Notes under the pieces: generated by a model
Seen by the model: only the letters and a program-made list of their open reading frames with translations
Told to the model about the DNA's origin: nothing
Databases searched by the model: none
DNA from: a bacterium
GTDB taxonomy: Bacteria > Patescibacteriota > Minisyncoccia > UBA6257 > 2-01-FULL-56-20
NCBI GenBank assembly: GCA_021780545.1
Contig: JAJXYP010000046.1
Coordinates: forward strand, 1-5,454
DNA: 5,454 nucleotides
Direction: 5' to 3'
Shown: positions 1 to 4,106 of the stretch, one piece after another
Numbering within the stretch: position 1 is the first letter of the stretch
Layout of the letters: the number at the start of each line of letters is the position of its first letter
Position numbers and translations under genes: made by a program

Positions 1-147
1 ATCTCAGCCGAAGAGATGGTGCAAAAAACCGGCCAAATGGGCGTCCCGGCAACCGAGATCATCTTCGACGACGGCGACGCCGAAATCATCGTCGGATTCG
101 ACAAGGCCCGGCTTGATGACCTGCTCGCGATCGCCCCGGTGCGCTAA
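1..147 (+). CDS. Glutaredoxin-like protein, C-terminal fragment (5' end outside window)
   Basis: The frame is open from base 1 to TAA at 145-147 and gives 48 residues. They include TGQMGVPAT followed by two short strands (TEIIF, AEIIVGF) and a closing helix DKARLDDLLA. In the thioredoxin/glutaredoxin fold, GVP(A/V)T is the cis-proline loop that faces the redox-active cysteine, and IVGFD..RLDELL is the usual ending of small bacterial glutaredoxin-like (NrdH/Grx-type) proteins. The family exchanges thiols and disulfides in the cytoplasm. The CxxC active site would lie upstream and cannot be checked, so redox activity is inferred from family resemblance. The stop overlaps that of the convergent hydrolase gene by four bases, and I see no terminator hairpin between them. 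Confidence 0.85.
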   Translation: MSAEEMVQKTGQMGVPATEIIFDDGDAEIIVGFDKARLDDLLAIAPVR

Positions 148-785
148 GCGCCGATCTCCGTTTCCTTCCCGAGTTCAAGCGCCATAAACGCGATGCCGGC
201 AGGCTGCAAAAATGTTTCTGCCAGGCGGTTGATGAAAGCCGGACTCGACAGCACCGCGTCATGCACCGGAAACACCGCGCGCGGCTTCAGGGCAAGCGCG
301 TACTCGATAACCTCGGAAAGCTTGCACCAGGGTCCGGCGACCGGCAGCGCCAGGACGTCAACCGGAGCGCCCGGTTCGAAAAACGCGTCACCGGGATAAA
401 ACAGAGTGCCATCGAAGAAGTACCCTGTATTCTCCACCTGACCGTATTCTTTATAAATGACGGCGTGCTTGGCGCCATGCCCGGTGAGCGAAATACCGCC
501 GACGTCCGTTCGACCGCCGTCCGGAACCGACACGTACGGGATCCCCGCCTGATCAAGGAGTTTGCCAACCGCGGCATTGGTCACGACGCCGGCGTTCGGA
601 TTATTCCTCAACACCGCCTTCAGCGAATCAAGGTGAAAATGGTCGGCGTGCTCATGAGTGATGACGACGCAATCGATGTCTCGCTCATCGTTCTGCCCGG
701 TCGAATAGCTGCCGGGGTCCGTGAGGAACCGCACGCCCTTCATTTCTATCACGAGGCAGCAATGCCCGATTTTTTTGATGGTCAT
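144..785 (-). CDS. MBL-fold metal-dependent hydrolase, UlaG-like
   Basis: A 213-residue cytoplasmic protein of the metallo-beta-lactamase fold, with no signal peptide. Residue 8 is the His of the N-terminal IGHCCLVIE strand, followed by the LTDPG turn (21-25). The metal motif THEHADH covers 43-49 (His44, His46, Asp48, His49). Other likely ligands are His103 or His107 in GHGAKHA, Asp133 in YPGDAFF and His175 in FPVHD. The set is complete, so the enzyme should be active. UlaG-like members hydrolyse lactone, phosphodiester or similar bonds, and the substrate here cannot be read. I chose ATG at 785 because MTIKKIGHC starts exactly at the first strand of the fold and lies 6 bases after a TGCTATAAT promoter element. 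The same frame continues 37 codons further upstream, but that stretch overlaps the exporter gene and looks non-coding. It lies downstream of the exporter on the same strand and may also be co-transcribed with it. Confidence 0.94.
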   Translation of the reverse strand: MTIKKIGHCCLVIEMKGVRFLTDPGSYSTGQNDERDIDCVVITHEHADHFHLDSLKAVLRNNPNAGVVTNAAVGKLLDQAGIPYVSVPDGGRTDVGGISLTGHGAKHAVIYKEYGQVENTGYFFDGTLFYPGDAFFEPGAPVDVLALPVAGPWCKLSEVIEYALALKPRAVFPVHDAVLSSPAFINRLAETFLQPAGIAFMALELGKETEIGA

Positions 786-788
786 GAA

Positions 789-800
789 GCCATTATAGCA
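789..800 (-). promoter_or_regulatory. Extended -10 promoter of the MBL hydrolase gene
   Basis: Read on the minus strand, TGC-TATAAT occupies 800-792. It is a perfect -10 hexamer with the TGn extension and sits 6 bases before ATG at 785. A start of transcription about 7 bases after the hexamer would fall on the A of the ATG, giving a leaderless message. No TTGACA-like -35 is visible at 16-18 bases upstream (GCGACG at 820-815). The TAA stop of the upstream exporter (795-793) lies inside the hexamer. Confidence 0.7.
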
Positions 801-2001
801 CGTGATTTTGCCGCCGTCGCATTGCCAACCATCCGATACCGCCGGCCGCGAGCGCCGCCAAACCCCCAACCAAAACACCTGCACGCGGACCGGCAACCTC
901 GCCGATCCAGCCGATCACCGGCCCGCCGACGGGCGTCGAACCAAGGAACGCCATGTTCCAAAGCGCCATTACGCGGCCGCGCATCCGCGGCTCGCTTTCA
1001 AGCTGGAGAATGATAGTCGTAAACGAGATGAACTGAATCGAAACAATGCCGGCAAAGAACAGCACCACGCAAGCCGTCGCGAGATTCGGCATAAAAGCCG
1101 CGGCGGAAAAAGTGACGCCAAAACCGAATGCCGAAATCACGACATCAGCGAGGCCGACCTTGCGGCGGGACGCAGTAAAGAGCCCGCCGACGATCGATCC
1201 GAAACCGGTTGCCGCAACGAGCGCCGCGTACGCCCCGGCGCCGCCGCCGAGAGCAAACCGCGCGAGGAGCGGCAGGCTCACCGAAAATTCGTAAGTGAAA
1301 GTACCGATGATCGCCATCATGACGAGCGGATACCAGAGCGCCGGCGACGATCGCGCGTACCGAATCCCCGCTCGCAGTTCGGGACGGCTCGTCTCGCGCG
1401 GCGCCGGAGACAGTTCATTCTTCCGCAGCGCCCGCAGCATGACGATGACCGGCACATACGAAATGCTGTTGAAAATGAAACAGGTGCCAAGCCCGGCGGT
1501 CGCGATGACGGCGGCGGCGAGCGCCGGCCCGACGGCCCGTGCCAGATTCACCTCGGTCGAATTGAGCGCGACCGCGTTCGGCAGCGCCTCGCGCCCGACC
1601 ATCTCCGGCACGAAGGTCTGGCGCGCCGGATTATCGACGACGTTCACCATACCGAGCGCGAACGCCAGGCCATAGATCATCCACAGCTGTACGGCGTTCG
1701 CGATCACCAATCCGCCCAGGATGAGCGCAAGCACGCCCGCCGCCGTTTGCGTCGCATAAAGCAGCTTTCGCTTCTCGAACCGGTCGACGATGACGCCGCC
1801 CCACGGCCCGAAAAGCAAAATCGGAAGGAACTGCATCGCGGAAACGAATCCAAGCTGGGTCCCCGATCCCGTCATTTTGAGCACCAGCCAATCCTGGCCG
1901 ATGGTCTGCATCCAGGTGCCGCACAAAGAAACCGCCTGGCCGATGACATAAAGGCGGAAATTCCTGATTTTAAGAGAAGAGAACGTCTCGCGTATGCGCA
2001 T
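793..2001 (-). CDS. MFS transporter, MFS_3 (EntS-like) exporter family
   Basis: A 402-residue inner-membrane protein with the usual major-facilitator length and about 12 hydrophobic segments. The start RETFSSLKIRNFRLYVIGQ and the segment DNPARQTFVPEMV...NAVALNS...ARAVGPALA (about residues 128-165) are typical of the MFS_3 group, which includes the enterobactin exporter EntS. GGVIVDRFEKRK (68-79) matches MFS motif A between helices 2 and 3. Members export small molecules by proton exchange; this substrate is unknown, and siderophore export should not be assumed because no siderophore genes are present. Three starts are possible: ATG at 2001, or GTG at 2019 or 2022. The GTG at 2019 would give a GTGA overlap with the upstream DUF2231 gene, pointing to translational coupling. 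ATG at 2001 is chosen because it begins next to the conserved RETFSSL stretch. None has a clear Shine-Dalgarno site. Likely co-transcribed with the DUF2231 gene. Confidence 0.94.
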   Translation of the reverse strand: MRIRETFSSLKIRNFRLYVIGQAVSLCGTWMQTIGQDWLVLKMTGSGTQLGFVSAMQFLPILLFGPWGGVIVDRFEKRKLLYATQTAAGVLALILGGLVIANAVQLWMIYGLAFALGMVNVVDNPARQTFVPEMVGREALPNAVALNSTEVNLARAVGPALAAAVIATAGLGTCFIFNSISYVPVIVMLRALRKNELSPAPRETSRPELRAGIRYARSSPALWYPLVMMAIIGTFTYEFSVSLPLLARFALGGGAGAYAALVAATGFGSIVGGLFTASRRKVGLADVVISAFGFGVTFSAAAFMPNLATACVVLFFAGIVSIQFISFTTIILQLESEPRMRGRVMALWNMAFLGSTPVGGPVIGWIGEVAGPRAGVLVGGLAALAAGGIGWLAMRRRQNHVL

Positions 2002-2015
2002 GGAAGAAACGGATA

Positions 2016-2552
2016 TCACCACCGCGAAACGAACGGCAGCAACGGCGCGATGACCGTGTTCACTGCGTGCGTGAATGGATCGTTCGTCGCCCCGTAAACG
2101 ATGGTAACGCCCAGCGCGGCCGTTACGAGGAGCGCCGCGAGGCCTGCCACCGCCATCGGCACCAAAACAGCACCCGTGAAAAGGCGGTCGTCAAATTCCA
2201 TGATTGATCTCCACGCCGAACGATAACGCGAATGCCAGATGCGCTTGCCCCAGATATCATCAATGAACATCGCGAGATAAATGAGCGCAATAAGGCCGAA
2301 AATGGCGATCGTGAAGCCCGCAAAAAACTTGTGCGCCTGAATCGTTGATCGTTCAAAAGAGAACAACCGTTCGCCGAGCGGCCCCGCGAGCGCCGCGGCA
2401 AGCGCACCAAGACCGCCGAGAAACAGAAACGACGCCTTGATATAAAACCACTCCCGCAACTTAAGCAATGCGTCAATCCGGATACACTCAAAAACTGCGT
2501 AGAACGACAGGAGGGCCACCGGAATATGAACGAGGATCGGATGAAAGTTCAC
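2016..2552 (-). CDS. DUF2231-type four-helix membrane protein
   Basis: A 178-residue protein starting VNFHPILVHIPVALL, the N-terminal signature of DUF2231 proteins (usually MNxHPxLVHFPIAL). Four membrane helices are visible at about residues 7-24, 40-60, 76-97 and 128-153. Histidines 4, 9 and 74 (AHKFFAG) lie at or in the membrane segments, as in other family members, and are candidate metal or heme ligands; that role is inference only. The biochemical function of the family is not established. GTG at 2552 is chosen because it starts the conserved motif; the in-frame ATG 17 codons upstream would add a charged, non-conserved tail that includes the promoter. TGA at 2018-2016 overlaps or nearly touches the exporter start, so the two probably form an operon. 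Confidence 0.92.
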   Translation of the reverse strand: MNFHPILVHIPVALLSFYAVFECIRIDALLKLREWFYIKASFLFLGGLGALAAALAGPLGERLFSFERSTIQAHKFFAGFTIAIFGLIALIYLAMFIDDIWGKRIWHSRYRSAWRSIMEFDDRLFTGAVLVPMAVAGLAALLVTAALGVTIVYGATNDPFTHAVNTVIAPLLPFVSRW

Positions 2553-2559
2553 AGCGTTG

Positions 2560-2571
2560 CTTAGTATAGCA
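2560..2571 (-). promoter_or_regulatory. Extended -10 promoter of the DUF2231-exporter operon
   Basis: On the minus strand TGC-TATACT covers 2571-2563, five of six -10 consensus bases plus the TGn extension. Ten bases separate it from the GTG at 2552, so the predicted 5' leader is only about 3-4 bases, too short for a Shine-Dalgarno site. The expected -35 position carries no TTGACA-like sequence (TCGTCT or TTCGTC). It is back to back with the plus-strand promoter starting at 2595. Confidence 0.6.
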
Positions 2572-2594
2572 CGCCGGGCGGCGCGAGACGAAGG

Positions 2595-2623
2595 TTGACT
2601 CAACGGCTCATCTCTGATTAACT
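2595..2623 (+). promoter_or_regulatory. Putative -35/-10 promoter of the 2654 gene
   Basis: TTGACT (2595-2600) matches the -35 consensus at five of six positions. It is followed by a 17-base spacer and TTAACT (2618-2623), a weak -10 preceded by TGA (2615-2617) as a TGn extension. Transcription would start near 2630, about 24 bases before the GTG. An 8-base palindrome CGCTAGCG (2626-2633) lies at the predicted start and could be an operator, but it may be chance. Confidence 0.45.
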
Positions 2624-2638
2624 TGCGCTAGCGGGAAC

Positions 2639-2644
2639 AGGAGG
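2639..2644 (+). promoter_or_regulatory. Strong Shine-Dalgarno site deciding the GTG start at 2654
   Basis: AGGAGG is a full anti-16S complement, 9 bases before GTG at 2654. It fixes the start of this gene and shows that the host ribosome does use Shine-Dalgarno pairing, in contrast to the minus-strand genes that lack leaders. Confidence 0.75.
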
Positions 2645-2653
2645 CCTGCGCCA

Positions 2654-3082
2654 GTGAAATCATTCGCTGAAAAACAAATTAATCCGGAAGAGCTGAAGTT
2701 GTTCGAGGATATACGAAAGGTCTTCTTGGAGCTTCCGGAAGTCGATCTCGGCACGGACGCCGACGGCCGGCCGATTCCCGTTTCGTGCCATGCGATCACC
2801 CGGGCTATTGCTGCCTGTTTCCCGGTCGAACTTAAAGACGGGTATTTCGGAAGGGCGAAATGGCAGCACTCGTGGCTCACCACGCCCCACGGCAACACCA
2901 TCGATCTCTATCCATGGGCCGCTGTCGGAGGACCAATCTTGCTGATAACGCGGGATCATTCTCCCTGGCGACCTCTCTTCTGCGAAGGACGTCTCCGGAA
3001 TCTCGATACGGAAATGTTCCGACAGCAGACGGCGATCGTAACGCATGCGGTTCGCGCCACGCTGGCGCGAATCAATCACTGA
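2654..3082 (+). CDS. Conserved-looking hypothetical protein, possible Cys-His-Asp (papain/transglutaminase-like) fold
   Basis: A 142-residue protein without signal peptide or membrane helices, so probably cytoplasmic. I cannot assign a family with certainty. Residues 1-30 look helical and charged (PEELKLFEDIRKVFLELPEV). The core has VSCHAITRAIAACFP (43-57), then DGYFG, then WQHSW (70-74) and NTIDLYPW (81-88). A Cys at the start of a helix (Cys45), a later His before Trp (His72) and an Asp in a following strand (Asp84) is the order of the catalytic triad in papain-like and transglutaminase-like enzymes, including lasso-peptide leader proteases. That link is inference from pattern only. GTG at 2654 is supported by AGGAGG 9 bases upstream. 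It is a single-gene transcription unit: its own promoter lies upstream, a hairpin follows 3 bases after the stop, and the genes on both sides are on the other strand. Confidence 0.82.
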   Translation: MKSFAEKQINPEELKLFEDIRKVFLELPEVDLGTDADGRPIPVSCHAITRAIAACFPVELKDGYFGRAKWQHSWLTTPHGNTIDLYPWAAVGGPILLITRDHSPWRPLFCEGRLRNLDTEMFRQQTAIVTHAVRATLARINH

Positions 3083-3085
3083 GAG

Positions 3086-3110
3086 AAAGGCCACCCAACG
3101 GGTGGCCTTT
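3086..3110. terminator. Hairpin terminator, probably bidirectional
   Basis: AAAGGCCACCC (3086-3096) pairs perfectly with GGGTGGCCTTT (3100-3110) around an AAC loop, giving an 11-bp GC-rich stem. It begins 3 bases after the stop of the plus-strand gene and 20 bases beyond the stop of the minus-strand membrane gene ending at 3131. The A-tract and T-tract at the stem foot serve as a short U-run in either direction. The run is weak (TTTCATT on plus), so efficiency is uncertain, but its place between two convergent genes fits a shared terminator. Confidence 0.8.
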
Positions 3111-3130
3111 CATTAAACGGTCGGGATCCG

Positions 3131-3487
3131 CTAGCCGACCGGCGGCGCCGGTTCCTTATCCTTCAGTCGCATTCCCGCCGCCAAGTAGAGGACGACGATT
3201 ATAAATCCGATTACCAGGAACTTCAGATTGGTCGCCCACTGTCCGTAATATTGCATCATTAAATTCAGTAGGAGTACGTCGGCCGCAAAAAGAAATCCCA
3301 AGCTGACCGAAAAGATAGACGAAACGACTATGCCGGCAAGAATGTAGGCACCGGTGAAAATCGCAATCGTCCCCCAGTAATCGAAAACGTGGCTTGCGCT
3401 GACATAGTTTGCGGTAAAATACGCCAACGCCGAACCGAAGAGGAAAATAATCAGACCGAAAACGATTTTTATCGGCTGGTTTTTCAT
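3131..3487 (-). CDS. Small four-helix membrane protein, function unknown
   Basis: A 118-residue, very hydrophobic protein that I do not recognise. It starts MKNQPIKIVFG, a short positively charged N-terminus, then has about four membrane helices near residues 7-25, 34-55, 58-78 and 88-106. It ends in a charged, proline-rich cytoplasmic-looking tail (RLKDKEPAPPVG). No catalytic motif or conserved charged residue inside the membrane is obvious. ATG at 3487 is chosen because it overlaps the stop of the upstream gene as ATGA (3487-3484) and directly precedes the first helix. The longer frame upstream of it is Arg/His-rich and is the antisense-like shadow of the neighbouring gene. The overlap indicates translational coupling and possibly a complex with the 171-residue protein. 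Transcription probably ends at the hairpin 3086-3110. Confidence 0.87.
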   Translation of the reverse strand: MKNQPIKIVFGLIIFLFGSALAYFTANYVSASHVFDYWGTIAIFTGAYILAGIVVSSIFSVSLGFLFAADVLLLNLMMQYYGQWATNLKFLVIGFIIVVLYLAAGMRLKDKEPAPPVG

Positions 3488-3999
3488 GCCAATTTTTCTC
3501 TGAATTTTATGACGGAAATGATGACAGCCATAAGGAGTCCGAACGCTGCGCCAATCACCTGCGCCAGCTGGCCGAGCTGCCAAAGCTGCATGTAAAGGTA
3601 AACGATGGCGAGCCCTCCGCCGAGAATATTCGCTCCCGTAATGACTTTGTTGCCCCGGAGAAGCATTCCCCAAGTCAGCACGCCGAAACCGATCAGGAGG
3701 CCTACAATGATGCCGGCGATGCCGTCCTGCATGGCGGCAAGCAGATAACTCATCCAAATCGGGACGAGCAATCCGATGGAAAATGCAACGATGCTGCGTC
3801 GAACGCCGTCAGCCTCTTCCTCCGGGGTAGCACCCTTCGGATTTCCAAGGTGATCCCGCAACCCTACAAGAAAGACGCAAAAGATCAAAACCGCAATCAT
3901 TGCCAAACCAACGCCGCCGGCGTCAAATCCCGAAACAATAACAACCCCCACCGTAAGCACAAGTAATGGCCAAAGGAAAACGAGTGCCAAAAACTCCAT
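3484..3999 (-). CDS. Six-helix membrane protein, function unknown
   Basis: A 171-residue hydrophobic protein that I do not recognise. Helices are visible near residues 4-22, 28-47, 69-89, 92-111, 119-138 and 145-164. The loop between helices 2 and 3 (RDHLGNPKGATPEEEADGVRRS, given here as 49-60 and 61-69) is the only strongly charged part. A short loop with LRGNKVITGAN joins helices 4 and 5. No known transporter or enzyme motif is seen. ATG at 3999 is chosen because MEFLALVFLW begins the first helix and lies 6 bases after an extended -10. A 34-codon upstream extension in frame would run through that promoter and has no sign of coding. It is the first gene of a two-gene unit with the 118-residue membrane protein (ATGA overlap). 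The ABC exporter gene lies 107 bases upstream on the same strand, so read-through from it is possible. Confidence 0.87.
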   Translation of the reverse strand: MEFLALVFLWPLLVLTVGVVIVSGFDAGGVGLAMIAVLIFCVFLVGLRDHLGNPKGATPEEEADGVRRSIVAFSIGLLVPIWMSYLLAAMQDGIAGIIVGLLIGFGVLTWGMLLRGNKVITGANILGGGLAIVYLYMQLWQLGQLAQVIGAAFGLLMAVIISVIKFREKLA

Positions 4000-4002
4000 A
4001 CG

Positions 4003-4013
4003 TCCAGTGTAAC
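4003..4013 (-). promoter_or_regulatory. Extended -10 promoter of the two-gene membrane unit
   Basis: On the minus strand, TACACT at 4011-4006 is preceded directly by TGT (4014-4012), so it forms TGnTAnnnT. It is 6 bases before ATG at 3999, the same spacing as at the MBL hydrolase, which again predicts a leaderless message. No good -35 is seen at the standard distance (ACTGTT near 4034-4029). A perfect DnaA-box sequence starts at the -35 region. Confidence 0.55.
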
Positions 4014-4033
4014 ATACCGGCCGGCGGAAACAG

Positions 4034-4042
4034 TGTGGATAA
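4034..4042 (-). promoter_or_regulatory. Single perfect DnaA-box-like 9-mer (TTATCCACA)
   Basis: TTATCCACA reads on the minus strand at 4042-4034 and is the consensus DnaA box. It lies in the 107-base gap between the ABC exporter and the two-gene membrane unit, at the -35 position of that unit's promoter. I see no second box in the window, no AT-rich unwinding element and no dnaA or dnaN, so this is not an origin. It could be a DnaA-responsive control site or chance. Confidence 0.35.
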
Positions 4043-4075
4043 ATACCGCGCCAAATAGATAGGCGTCTTGGTATT
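4042..4075. repeat. Imperfect inverted repeat between the ABC exporter and the membrane unit
   Basis: AATACC (4042-4047) pairs with GGTATT (4070-4075), with an inner CGCC/GGCG pair (4049-4052 and 4062-4065) and a 9-base loop. The bulges are unequal, with 1 base on one side and 4 on the other. It lies 31-65 bases past the ABC exporter stop. It could be a weak terminator or processing hairpin, but there is no U-tract after it on the minus strand. Confidence 0.35.
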
Positions 4076-4106
4076 GCGCATAACCAAAGCTGAAACCCCA
4101 CGGCAG

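Noticed and set aside
261..1013. A 250-codon plus-strand open frame opposite the MBL hydrolase
   Set aside because: It is Arg-rich and featureless, and runs across both the hydrolase and the end of the exporter. The minus strand has intact metal-binding motifs.
802..2097. A 431-codon open frame on the plus strand opposite the MFS exporter
   Set aside because: Its translation is extremely rich in Arg, His, Asp and Glu with no hydrophobic core, the usual antisense image of a GC-rich membrane-protein gene. The minus strand encodes a clear MFS_3 protein.
2626..2633. CGCTAGCG palindrome near the predicted start of transcription of the 2654 gene
   Set aside because: An 8-base palindrome is short enough to occur by chance, and no second copy marks it as an operator.
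4034..4042. DnaA box read as a replication origin
   Set aside because: There is only one box, with no AT-rich region, no dnaA, dnaN or iterons nearby.
4042..4075. Considered as an intrinsic terminator of the ABC exporter
   Set aside because: The stem is interrupted and no U-tract follows on the minus strand, so it is listed only as an inverted repeat.
4000..4101. A 34-residue N-terminal extension of the six-helix protein
   Set aside because: It would include the extended -10 promoter and the DnaA box, and its sequence does not look like coding or signal-peptide sequence. The helix begins at the ATG at 3999.
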